Source: DYJK01 sp040755055
GTDB lineage: Bacteria; Bacteroidota; Ignavibacteria; Ignavibacteriales; Melioribacteraceae
Reading direction: 5' to 3'
Assembly (NCBI GenBank): GCA_040755055.1
Contig: JBFMBS010000005.1
Coordinates: 62,001-126,000 of the forward strand
Length of the DNA: 64,000 nucleotides
The stretch's first letter is position 1. Each line of letters starts with the position of its first letter. Position numbers and translations under genes: made by a program. The notes below the pieces were generated by a model. That model was not told the DNA's origin. It worked only from the letters and a program-made list of their open reading frames with translations, and made no database searches. Positions 25,373 through 33,918 of this stretch are shown here, piece by piece.

Positions 25373-26056
25373 TTATTTTGTGATTTCGATGAGGATCAGC
25401 TTCTTCCCTTTTTCATTGCGAGCGTTGGATGGTTTGTATGCTAATTCGAAGGTAGTAAATTTTTTAATGTGGGATTTGTATTTCAGTTCAGCTGTTTTGA
25501 ACTCGTCATTCAAATCGCCTCCCTTAACAGCTGCTAAATATGCTTTCTCTTTTATCAATGGTAATGAATATCTAAAAAGTATTATTAAAGGTACTGTAGC
25601 GCGACTGACTACAAGGTCAAATGTATTTGTATATTTTTCTTTGAACTCGTCGCTTTCAACTCTGCAATTTTCGGCAACGACGTTGTTCAACTTTAATTTG
25701 GAAATAAACTCTTTAACAGCATCAATTTTTTTTGAGGTTGAATCGGCAAGCACACCCCGAAGCATCGGGCGTGTAATTGCTAATGGAATACCGGGAAATC
25801 CGCCGCCGGTTCCAATATCTAAAAACTTCGTGATCTTGTTGGGAAGAAATTCAGATAGAAATGAGGAGATAAACACATGATTTTCAATGATCTTTTGGAC
25901 ATCACGGCGTGAAATTAGATTAACTTTTGAGTTTTTATGAGCTACTAAAGATGCAAAATTAGCAAGTCTTTCAAGCTGATATTCATCGGGATTAATAGAA
26001 TTTTCCCAAAAGAGCATTTTCAGTTCGCGCAGATACTGCTCTTGAAGATCCAACAA
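25373..26056 (-). CDS. rsmG: 16S rRNA (guanine527-N7)-methyltransferase RsmG
   Basis: A 227-residue SAM-dependent methyltransferase (formerly GidB). The SAM loop FLDIGTGGGFPGIPLAIT is at about 93-110, followed by VLADSTSKKIDAVKEF and the SRATVPL block. It methylates G527 in 16S rRNA. The TTG start at 26056 has GAGGG five bases upstream; an ATG at residue 14 is the alternative. It follows mnmG by 18 bp, the conserved mnmE-mnmG-rsmG order near the origin. Confidence 0.94.
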   Translation of the reverse strand: MLDLQEQYLRELKMLFWENSINPDEYQLERLANFASLVAHKNSKVNLISRRDVQKIIENHVFISSFLSEFLPNKITKFLDIGTGGGFPGIPLAITRPMLRGVLADSTSKKIDAVKEFISKLKLNNVVAENCRVESDEFKEKYTNTFDLVVSRATVPLIILFRYSLPLIKEKAYLAAVKGGDLNDEFKTAELKYKSHIKKFTTFELAYKPSNARNEKGKKLILIEITK

Positions 26057-26074
26057 AGCCCTCGGATAGAAAAT

Positions 26075-27949
26075 TTAACTTCGCAAATATACTAATAAAA
26101 CAGAAATATCTGAAGGGGTTACACCCGAGATTCTTGATGCTTGACCAATAGAACGCGGTTTAACTTTATTAAGTTTCTCTCTCCCTTCGGTTGATATAGA
26201 TTTCAAGTTAGTGTAATTAAAATTTAATGGAATTAAAACATCTTCTAATTTTCCCATTTTTTCAATCAATTCCATCTGTCTTTGAATGTAGCCATCATAT
26301 TTGATTTCGATTTCTACTTGTTCAACAACCTTCTCATTTTTGGCTAACTTGTTTATATCTTCGTTTCCATTATTAATAGTATTAAGAAGACCTGTTAAAG
26401 AAACTTCCGGGCGTTTGGTTAAGCGATCTAAAGATTCTGCATTTTCTAATTTAGAAGAGTTGATCGATTCCAGGTAGTCGTTTATTTGAGATGGTGTTAC
26501 TTTGTTTTGACTTAATAAATCTTTCGATACCGAAATAAAAGTTTCTCTTTCTTTCAGTTCGTTGTACATTTCCCCAGGTATCAGTCCGAATTCGTAACCA
26601 TATTTTAACAATCTTCTATCGGCATTATCTTGACGCAGAATCAATCGATGCTCTGCCCGTGATGTGAACATGCGATATGGTTCATTTGTAGATTTGCCGA
26701 CGAGGTCATCTATCAAAACACCGATATAAGATTCACTTCTCTTCAAAACAAATTCCGGTCTCCCCTGAATTTTTAGTGCAGCATTAATACCGGCAACGAT
26801 ACCTTGTCCGGCAGCTTCTTCGTAACCAGATGTTCCGTTGATTTGTCCGGCAAAGTAAAGTCCTTGAACCAATTTTGTTTCTAAAGTCAAATCAACTTGG
26901 TAAGGTGGAAAGTAATCATACTCAACCGCGTAACCGGGGCGCACCATTTCGACTTCTTCAAGTCCTTTAATTTTCCGCAACGCTTCAAACTGAATCTCTT
27001 CAGGTAATGATGTAGAAAAACCGTTAATATAAATAAGATCGGAATCCAATCCTTCCGGTTCAAGAAATAGCTGGTGTCTTTCTTTATCTGAAAAACGATT
27101 AATTTTATCTTCGATTGATGGGCAGTAGCGCGGACCAACCCCGTGTATTAATCCCGTGAACATTGGCGAGCGGTCAAATCCTTTTTCCAAAATTTTATGA
27201 ACGGTTTTATCCGTGTAAGTAATATGACAGCTTAATTGCGGAAGATAGGGAAATTCGTTTGTTGGAGTTCTTAACGAAAAAGATTTAGGTGGAATATCTC
27301 CCGGTTGTTCTTCAAGAACATCCCAATTTATTGAATCTCTTTTTAGCCTTGGCGGGGTTCCGGTTTTTAATCTTCCGGACTCAAATCCCATTTTGATTAA
27401 CGATTCTGTCAAACCGAGAGCTGGCTGCTCACCAAACCTACCCCCCTTTGTTGCTTTCAGTCCGGTATGCATTAAACCATTCAGAAAAGTGCCAGAGCAA
27501 ACGATCAATGCTTTACATTTTATTTCATTTCCATTTGCAGTCTTAATTCCAGAAATAGTCTTACCCTCTTCTACCGCCGCAGTTATAGAATCTTCAATTA
27601 TTTCAATATTTTGTGTTGAGCTAATAAATTTCGAAGCAACTTCAGAATAAATTTTCCGGTCATTCTGGCTTCTTCCAGCCCAAACCGCCGGACCTTTTGA
27701 TTTATTTAATGTACGGAATTGAATTCCTGATTGGTCGGCAATTAGACCCATTGCACCACCTAAAGCGTCGATTTCGTGAACTAAATGTCCTTTTGCACTG
27801 CCCCCAATTGCCGGGTTACAAGACATTCTACCGAACGCATTTTTATTCATAGTTACTACAGCAACAGAGCAACCCATGTTAGCTGCCGCAATTGCCGCCT
27901 CTATGCCGGCGTGTCCTCCACCAACTACAATAACATCAAAATAATTCAT
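26075..27949 (-). CDS. mnmG: tRNA uridine 5-carboxymethylaminomethyl modification enzyme MnmG
   Basis: A 624-residue FAD enzyme (GidA). The dinucleotide fold VIVVGGGHAGIEAAIAAAN begins at residue 6, and diagnostic blocks are NPAIGGSAKGHLVHEIDALG, GRLKTGTPPRLKRDSINWD (about 200) and the C-terminal tRNA-binding region RISGVTPSDISVLLVYL. With MnmE it forms the modification at wobble U34 of several tRNAs. The two parS-like sites lie directly upstream. Confidence 0.97.
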   Translation of the reverse strand: MNYFDVIVVGGGHAGIEAAIAAANMGCSVAVVTMNKNAFGRMSCNPAIGGSAKGHLVHEIDALGGAMGLIADQSGIQFRTLNKSKGPAVWAGRSQNDRKIYSEVASKFISSTQNIEIIEDSITAAVEEGKTISGIKTANGNEIKCKALIVCSGTFLNGLMHTGLKATKGGRFGEQPALGLTESLIKMGFESGRLKTGTPPRLKRDSINWDVLEEQPGDIPPKSFSLRTPTNEFPYLPQLSCHITYTDKTVHKILEKGFDRSPMFTGLIHGVGPRYCPSIEDKINRFSDKERHQLFLEPEGLDSDLIYINGFSTSLPEEIQFEALRKIKGLEEVEMVRPGYAVEYDYFPPYQVDLTLETKLVQGLYFAGQINGTSGYEEAAGQGIVAGINAALKIQGRPEFVLKRSESYIGVLIDDLVGKSTNEPYRMFTSRAEHRLILRQDNADRRLLKYGYEFGLIPGEMYNELKERETFISVSKDLLSQNKVTPSQINDYLESINSSKLENAESLDRLTKRPEVSLTGLLNTINNGNEDINKLAKNEKVVEQVEIEIKYDGYIQRQMELIEKMGKLEDVLIPLNFNYTNLKSISTEGREKLNKVKPRSIGQASRISGVTPSDISVLLVYLRS

Positions 27950-27960
27950 TGATCTCTTTC

Positions 27961-27976
27961 CGTTTCACATGAAACA
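27961..27976. other. parS-like site 1
   Basis: CGTTTCACATGAAACA differs from the widely conserved ParB-binding core GTTTCACGTGAAAC by one base. It lies 11 bp upstream of mnmG. Confidence 0.75.
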
Positions 27977-28006
27977 AGCTGAGTGTTGAGTGCAGAACTT
28001 TCATCC

Positions 28007-28022
28007 CGTTTCACATGAAACA
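28007..28022. other. parS-like site 2
   Basis: An exact copy of the 16-base site at 27961, 46 bp away in the same orientation and ending at the mnmE stop. Two identical near-consensus copies in a 75-bp gap are unlikely by chance. Confidence 0.75.
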
Positions 28023-28024
28023 AT

Positions 28025-29392
28025 TCACTTTCCAATACAAAATTTTGCAAAAATATTGTTTAAAATATCATCAGAAGTTACTTTACCAATTATTTCTCCG
28101 AGCGAACTTTCGGCATTTCGAAGATCAACGGAAATAAATTCGCCAGTTAATTTTTCGTTAATTGAACTCTTTGCACTTTCAAGATGATCTTTAGCTTTTT
28201 TAAGAGAATCGAAATGACGAAGATTTGAAACTATAGCAGATTTTTCGGAATAATTCTTTGTCCCAATTGCTTTTTCTTTCAATTTTTCAAAAAGATCAAT
28301 AATTCCCTTTCCGGTCTTTGCCGAAATACCAACGATAAATCTTGGATCTGAATTTTCTTTAATATCTATTTTATTTACCACCGGAAGTATTCTATCTTCT
28401 TTAGTAATATTTTTTAATTCATTGTAAAGGTCATCGTTGAAACCAACAGTGGCATCATTCAAAAATAAAACTATATCGGCATTCTGGACAGCTTCCCGGC
28501 TTCGATTGACTCCTTCGATCTCGATTGCGTCAACGCTTGTTCTAATTCCGGCAGTATCAAATAATCTAAACAAAATTCCATCTATGTTTAGTTCTTCACG
28601 AATAATGTCACGTGTGGTACCGGGTATTTCACTTACAATTGCGCGAGCTTCTTTCAGTAGATAATTAAGTAATGATGATTTTCCGACATTTGGCTTCCCT
28701 ACCAGTGCAACGTTAACGCCATCTTTTATTATTCTACCAAATGAATAACTTGAAAGAAGTTGATTTATTTCCGATTCGATTCTATCAATATTAGAAAGAA
28801 TTTCTTTGAGGGACAGGAATTCAATATCTTCTTCGGTGAAGTCCAATTCCAGTTCGATCAACGAAGATGTGTTGATTAGAAGCTGACGCAGCTGATCGAC
28901 TTTTTGAGAAAGCAATCCATCCAGTTGATTTCTTGCACCGCGTAGCGACGCCTCAGTACTTGAGTTAATTATGTCTGCGACGGCTTCTGCCTGAGCGAGA
29001 TCTATTCTTCCATTTAGAAAAGCGCGTTTTGTAAACTCACCAGGTTCAGCTAAGCGGACATCGCTATCTATCAGAAGTGAAATTATTTTTTGTACAATTA
29101 GTGGACTGCCGTGCGTACTAATTTCTACCGAATCTTCACCGGTGTATGAATTAGGTAAACGGAAAATAGAAACCAGTACATCATCAATTAATTCATCCTT
29201 CTGATCGTAAATTTTTCCGTAATGGATTGTATGGCTTTCCGAATCGCTGATTGATTTTTTACCCTTGAAGATTTTGTCGATTGCAGCGAAACTGGTTGGT
29301 CCGCTAACTCGAATCACAGAAATAGCGCCGATGCCGGGGGGCGTTGCTAACGCAACAATTGTATCTTCATTTTGTGATAATGATTGAGTCAT
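28025..29392 (-). CDS. mnmE: tRNA modification GTPase MnmE
   Basis: About 455 residues. The N-terminal folate-binding domain contains DTIVALATPPGIGAISVIRV; the inserted G domain has VALVGKPNVGKSSLLNYLL (G1), the DTAGIR motif and NKIDIKE; the conserved catalytic Cys is in the C-terminal FAKFCIGK. Together with MnmG it modifies tRNA wobble uridine. The frame is open to a TTG at 29443; the ATG at 29392 begins the family domain and is chosen. First gene of the mnmE-mnmG-rsmG cluster and divergent from clpB. Confidence 0.97.
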   Translation of the reverse strand: MTQSLSQNEDTIVALATPPGIGAISVIRVSGPTSFAAIDKIFKGKKSISDSESHTIHYGKIYDQKDELIDDVLVSIFRLPNSYTGEDSVEISTHGSPLIVQKIISLLIDSDVRLAEPGEFTKRAFLNGRIDLAQAEAVADIINSSTEASLRGARNQLDGLLSQKVDQLRQLLINTSSLIELELDFTEEDIEFLSLKEILSNIDRIESEINQLLSSYSFGRIIKDGVNVALVGKPNVGKSSLLNYLLKEARAIVSEIPGTTRDIIREELNIDGILFRLFDTAGIRTSVDAIEIEGVNRSREAVQNADIVLFLNDATVGFNDDLYNELKNITKEDRILPVVNKIDIKENSDPRFIVGISAKTGKGIIDLFEKLKEKAIGTKNYSEKSAIVSNLRHFDSLKKAKDHLESAKSSINEKLTGEFISVDLRNAESSLGEIIGKVTSDDILNNIFAKFCIGK

Positions 29393-29594
29393 AATATATT
29401 CTTTGAAGGTTGCAAAATTATAATAATTGATTAGCACTAACAAGAAGAAGCTTTTGGCCGAGAATAAATGTCACTAAATATTGTATTACTAATTCGTAAT
29501 ATAATATTTAGAATTATTATTTGATACATGAAACTTTCAAGAATATTTTTTGTATGAACGTTAAATTAGCATTGTAAAATTCTGGCGGTATAAT

Positions 29595-32213
29595 ATGGCA
29601 TACAACTTCAACAAGTTTACTGTAAAAGCTCAAGAGACAATTCAAAATGCAATCGAGATTGCACAGAACTACAACAACCAGGTTGTTGAACCGGAACATC
29701 TGCTGGCTGCAATATTGCAAGACCAAACTAATGTAGGTTTTACTATCATTCAGAAAGCCGGCGGTAATATCAGCCAGATGAAAATTAAAATTGGCGAACT
29801 GCTTGAAAAACTTCCCAAAGTTACCGGTTCCGGGATTGGAAGCCAGCAGCTATCAATCGGTGCAGCCAAAATTTTTGATAACTCCGCCAATGAAACCAAA
29901 AATCTTAAAGATGAATATGTATCTAACGAACATATCCTTTTGGCATTGAGCGAGGATAATTCTGTTGCCGGAAAACTTTTGAACGATAATGGTATAAATA
30001 AAAATGTAATCCTATCTGCACTGAAGGATATTAGAGGAACACAACGCGTTACTTCACAAATGCCGGAAGATACATACCAGGCATTGCAAAAATACGGGCG
30101 TGATTTAAACGAGCTTGCTAGAACAAATAAATTAGATCCGGTAATCGGCCGCGACGAGGAAATAAGAAGAGTATTGCAAGTCCTTTCTCGCAGAACCAAA
30201 AACAATCCGGTGTTGATTGGTGAACCGGGCGTTGGTAAAACAGCAATTGCCGAAGGAATTGCTCATCGTATTGTAGCCGGTGATGTACCGGAGACATTAA
30301 AGACAAAAAGAATTGTTGCACTCGATATGGGCGCTCTTGTTGCCGGGACTCAATTCCGCGGACAGTTTGAAGAACGTGTAAAAGCAGTTGTTAAAGAAGT
30401 TCAAGAATCCGACGGAGAAATTATTTTATTCATTGACGAACTGCATCTTCTCGTTGGAGCCGGAAAAACAGAAGGTGCAATGGATGCTGCTAATATTTTG
30501 AAACCGGCACTTGCTCGCGGTGAGCTTCATGCAATCGGCGCAACAACACTTGATGAGTATAGAAAATATATTGAAAAGGATGCTGCACTTGAAAGAAGAT
30601 TTCAGCCGGTACTTGTAACAGAGCCTAATGAAGAAGATTCAATTTCAATTTTGAGAGGATTGAAAGAGCGCTATGAAGTTCATCATGGCGTACGCATAAC
30701 CGATGGTGCAATTGTAGCAGCTGTGCAGCTTTCTAATCGTTATATCACGGACCGATTTCTTCCCGACAAAGCGATAGACTTGATAGATGAATCGGCATCC
30801 AAACTTCGAATAGAGATTGATTCGATGCCGGAGGAGCTTGACGCAATCGAGCGTAAAGTAAAACAATTGGAAATAGAACGCGAGGCATTGAAACGCGAAA
30901 AAGATTCAGAATCGGCGGCACGTCTTGAAGAACTGCAAAAAGAATTGAGCGAATTTCAGGAGGAACGAAGTAGGTTAAAGGGGCACTGGCAGCTTGAGAA
31001 AGAGAAGATTCAAAAGATCCGTTCTATGAAAAGTGAAATTGAAAAAGCAAAGTTAGATGCAGATCGTTTTGAACGCGAAGGTAATCTTGGCAAAGTTGCT
31101 GAATTACGTTACGGTGTGATTAATGAACTCGATAAGAAAATGAAAAAGGAGACCGAGGAATTAGCTGTAATACAAAAGGCCAGTAAAATGCTGAAGGAAG
31201 AAGTTGATGCAGAAGACGTTGCAGAGGTTGTTGCAAAGTGGACTGGAATTCCGGTAAACCGGATGCTTGAAAGTGAACGAAGCAAACTCTTAAGATTGGA
31301 AGAAGAACTCCACAAACGAATTGTTGGACAAGAGGATGCAGTCGCAGCAGTTGCAAATGCAATCCGAAGATCGCGCGCCGGTCTGCAAGATGCCAACCGT
31401 CCAATTGGTTCATTCATTTTCATCGGCACAACCGGAGTTGGAAAGACCGAACTTGCACGGGCACTCGCGGAATTTCTTTTCAACGACGAACACGCAATGA
31501 TACGGATTGATATGAGCGAGTATATGGAAAAATTTTCAGTATCACGTTTAATTGGAGCGCCTCCCGGCTATGTTGGCTACGACGAAGGCGGACAGTTAAC
31601 AGAAGCTGTGCGACGCAGACCATACTCGGTTGTTCTGCTTGATGAAATAGAAAAAGCACATGCCGACGTGTTCAATATTCTTCTCCAGGTTTTGGATGAC
31701 GGAAGGTTAACAGATAACCAGGGAAGAACGGTAGATTTCAAAAATACGATCATAATTATGACTTCCAATCTCGGTTCACATTTGATCCGGGAAAAACTTA
31801 CAGATATGGACGAAAATAATTTCGATTACATAATCGGCGAACTTCGAGTTGATCTTTCGGAACTTTTACGAAAAACCATACGCCCCGAATTTTTGAACCG
31901 GATTGACGAAATTGTTCTCTTCAAACCGTTGCTGAGAAAAGAGATCGAAGAAATTATTGATCTGCAATTACAAAAGGTTGGTGGAATGCTTGCAGAAAAG
32001 GGATTACAGTTCGAAATAGAAGAAGGGGTTAAGGATTTCTTGATGCAGCATGGATATGATATTACATTTGGCGCACGTCCGCTCAAACGAACTATTCAGA
32101 GATATTTGATCAACCCACTGTCTGCCGAACTGTTGATGAATAAGTACGAGGACGGCGATACAATTATCATTCGTTATCCCGGCGCCGGAAACTTAGCGTT
32201 CGGAAAGAAATAA
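29595..32213 (+). CDS. clpB: ClpB disaggregase (Hsp100)
   Basis: An 872-residue ClpB with N domain (about 1-145), first AAA domain with Walker A GEPGVGKTAIAEG (about 209), the long coiled-coil M domain (about 410-530, KVKQLEIEREALKREK), and second AAA domain with GTTGVGKTELARA (about 605) and Walker B VVLLDEIEKAH. It rescues aggregated proteins with DnaK after heat stress. Length and layout are normal. No heat-shock operator such as a CIRCE element was recognised in the 202 bp upstream. Confidence 0.98.
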   Translation: MAYNFNKFTVKAQETIQNAIEIAQNYNNQVVEPEHLLAAILQDQTNVGFTIIQKAGGNISQMKIKIGELLEKLPKVTGSGIGSQQLSIGAAKIFDNSANETKNLKDEYVSNEHILLALSEDNSVAGKLLNDNGINKNVILSALKDIRGTQRVTSQMPEDTYQALQKYGRDLNELARTNKLDPVIGRDEEIRRVLQVLSRRTKNNPVLIGEPGVGKTAIAEGIAHRIVAGDVPETLKTKRIVALDMGALVAGTQFRGQFEERVKAVVKEVQESDGEIILFIDELHLLVGAGKTEGAMDAANILKPALARGELHAIGATTLDEYRKYIEKDAALERRFQPVLVTEPNEEDSISILRGLKERYEVHHGVRITDGAIVAAVQLSNRYITDRFLPDKAIDLIDESASKLRIEIDSMPEELDAIERKVKQLEIEREALKREKDSESAARLEELQKELSEFQEERSRLKGHWQLEKEKIQKIRSMKSEIEKAKLDADRFEREGNLGKVAELRYGVINELDKKMKKETEELAVIQKASKMLKEEVDAEDVAEVVAKWTGIPVNRMLESERSKLLRLEEELHKRIVGQEDAVAAVANAIRRSRAGLQDANRPIGSFIFIGTTGVGKTELARALAEFLFNDEHAMIRIDMSEYMEKFSVSRLIGAPPGYVGYDEGGQLTEAVRRRPYSVVLLDEIEKAHADVFNILLQVLDDGRLTDNQGRTVDFKNTIIIMTSNLGSHLIREKLTDMDENNFDYIIGELRVDLSELLRKTIRPEFLNRIDEIVLFKPLLRKEIEEIIDLQLQKVGGMLAEKGLQFEIEEGVKDFLMQHGYDITFGARPLKRTIQRYLINPLSAELLMNKYEDGDTIIIRYPGAGNLAFGKK

Positions 32214-32525
32214 CTGAACCGGGTTTTTGATGTATGAACAGTAAAAGAAGAAACATTTTTTCACTCCGGTGAAGAACCGCCTATATGGTTGTAAATAAAA
32301 TCTACAACGAGAAATGTCTTTAAGTTAACCGCCAATTAATATTCCATCTCACTTTATCTTAATAAAAGGAAAGAGTACGTTCTCATTTGGTTTGACAAAG
32401 GATTCTTTGGGAGCTATGTTGCACCTACAAAAAAAATAAACCGGAAACAGATCGTAAGTAATTTGTGCAGTTTATTTGTTAGGAATCTTCCGGGCGGTTA
32501 AGAGATAATATAATCAAGGTGGTTA
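32214..32525. other. Non-coding stretch after clpB
   Basis: No gene supported. The sequence just before 32526 ends in AAGGTGG, a good ribosome-binding site for the next gene. Nothing else with clear structure is visible. Confidence 0.5.
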
Positions 32526-32990
32526 ATGAAATTATTGAAGAATAATACCTTCATCATAATTCTGTTCCTTACCGTTGTATTGCTGACGCTGTTTTTAAAT
32601 CTATTCCTCGGCGTATATCCCGTTCTTGATTTTATAAAGTACATGGAAAGCAAAAATTACAGCTGGGCGATACCGCTGACAGTTCTATTTCTTTTCGGTT
32701 TGTGGCTGGTAAAAAGAAATATGCAAAGAAAGATTATCAATGAGCGGATAGAGATATTTAACGCAACCATGCGTACTATGCAAGATATTCTTCAAAACGC
32801 GGCTTCATCGATGCAGCTTTTAGTATTGGATATGAAAGATGAGGGGATGCATGGAGAAATAGTTAAAAAGGCGGAAAAGAATATTGACGAGTTAAAAGAA
32901 GTAATCAAAACATTAGCAGCAATCGATCCGACTACAATTGAATTAAAAGAGCTGAATCGAAATTTATCGGTAATAAAAATGAACAAATGA
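32526..32990 (+). CDS. Small two-helix membrane protein with coiled coil
   Basis: A 154-residue protein, family not recognised. Two transmembrane segments (about 9-30 and 46-64, TFIIILFLTVVLLTLFLNLF and AIPLTVLFLFGLWLV) flank a short periplasmic loop, then a cytosolic helical region (about 70-150, NATMRTMQDILQNAASSMQL and following) that looks like a histidine-kinase dimerisation helix but lacks the phosphorylatable His and any ATPase domain. It may be a sensor-like fragment or an adaptor. A strong ribosome-binding site supports the start. Confidence 0.55.
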   Translation: MKLLKNNTFIIILFLTVVLLTLFLNLFLGVYPVLDFIKYMESKNYSWAIPLTVLFLFGLWLVKRNMQRKIINERIEIFNATMRTMQDILQNAASSMQLLVLDMKDEGMHGEIVKKAEKNIDELKEVIKTLAAIDPTTIELKELNRNLSVIKMNK

Positions 32991-33041
32991 TATTCACAGT
33001 TATTAATTGTTTTTGTAAAACAGTATCGTAATTAATTTTAT

Positions 33042-33644
33042 ATGCGAATCGTGAATCCAATATTTTTCAAATCTCCATCCCAACTCAGGAAGTGGTTCAA
33101 ACAAAATTACTCTTCTAAAGAGGAACTGTGGCTTGGCTATTACAAAAAAAATTCGGGTAAGCCGAGTGTAACCTGGCCCGAATCGGTTGATGAAGCGCTC
33201 TGTTTCGGATGGATTGACGGGATCCGGAAAAGTATAGATGATGTAAGTTACAAAATCAGATTTACTCCGCGCAGAAAGGGAAGTGTATGGAGTGTCGTTA
33301 ATATTAAACGTGCGAAAGAATTAATTGAACAAGGATTGATGCAGCAGCCGGGACTTTCTGCTTTTGAAAAGAGAAAAGAAGATAGGTCGGAAATTTATTC
33401 TTATGAACAAAGAAAAGATGATTTGGACAAACCGTATCTCAATATATTCAAAAAGAATAAAGATGCTTGGAAGTTTTTTCAATCAATGCCCCCTTATTAC
33501 AAAAGGACCGTAAGCTGGTGGGTGATTAGCGCTAAGAAGGAAGAGACACGTTTGAAACGCTTACAGAAATTGATCGACTGTTCTGCCAACGAAAAGAAAA
33601 TTCCCGAAATGGATATAGGTAAACAAGCAAAATCAAAAAATTAA
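33042..33644 (+). CDS. YdeI/OmpD-associated family protein
   Basis: A 200-residue cytosolic protein. The signature is SPSQLRKWFKQNYSSKEELW, then SVTWPESVDEALCFGWIDGI (about 45-65) and FTPRRKGSVWSVVNIKRAKE (about 78-97), which define the YdeI family (bacteriocin-protection/stress proteins). The lysine-rich C terminus is typical. Molecular role unknown. Confidence 0.88.
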   Translation: MRIVNPIFFKSPSQLRKWFKQNYSSKEELWLGYYKKNSGKPSVTWPESVDEALCFGWIDGIRKSIDDVSYKIRFTPRRKGSVWSVVNIKRAKELIEQGLMQQPGLSAFEKRKEDRSEIYSYEQRKDDLDKPYLNIFKKNKDAWKFFQSMPPYYKRTVSWWVISAKKEETRLKRLQKLIDCSANEKKIPEMDIGKQAKSKN

Positions 33645-33788
33645 TTTCCCATTTTGTTTAACCCACAGCTTGTCCGCCGCCCGCTCTACCGATACGGAAG
33701 TGAGTCTGATGGGCGGAGAGGGGAGTATGAGGGGTGTGTAATTTTTCTCTGCGCTCTTTGCGAGAAATCTTTAAGTCAAATTTATTCA

Positions 33789-33853
33789 GCTCCGTAGGAG
33801 CGTAACCATTTGTAACAAACACGTATGAAGAATAAACAGAGTGCCGTAGGCAC
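33789..33853. repeat. Two CCGTAGG palindromes in an intergenic repeat
   Basis: GCTCCGTAGGAGC (33789-33801) and GTGCCGTAGGCAC (33841-33853) share the core CCGTAGG while their arms differ but remain complementary. A third core, GCCGTAGGC, is at 38357-38365. They lie in the gap before the GWxTD gene; an 80-codon minus-strand frame covering them is judged to be chance. Confidence 0.65.
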
Positions 33854-33918
33854 GGCATATTTACCTTGAGCTTTTTATCGCTTCTTAATTTATATTTCAC
33901 TGTAATTAAAAATTACCT

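Noticed and set aside
33658..33900. 80-codon minus-strand frame
   Set aside because: It is made from the CCGTAGG palindromes and other repeat text; no protein pattern.
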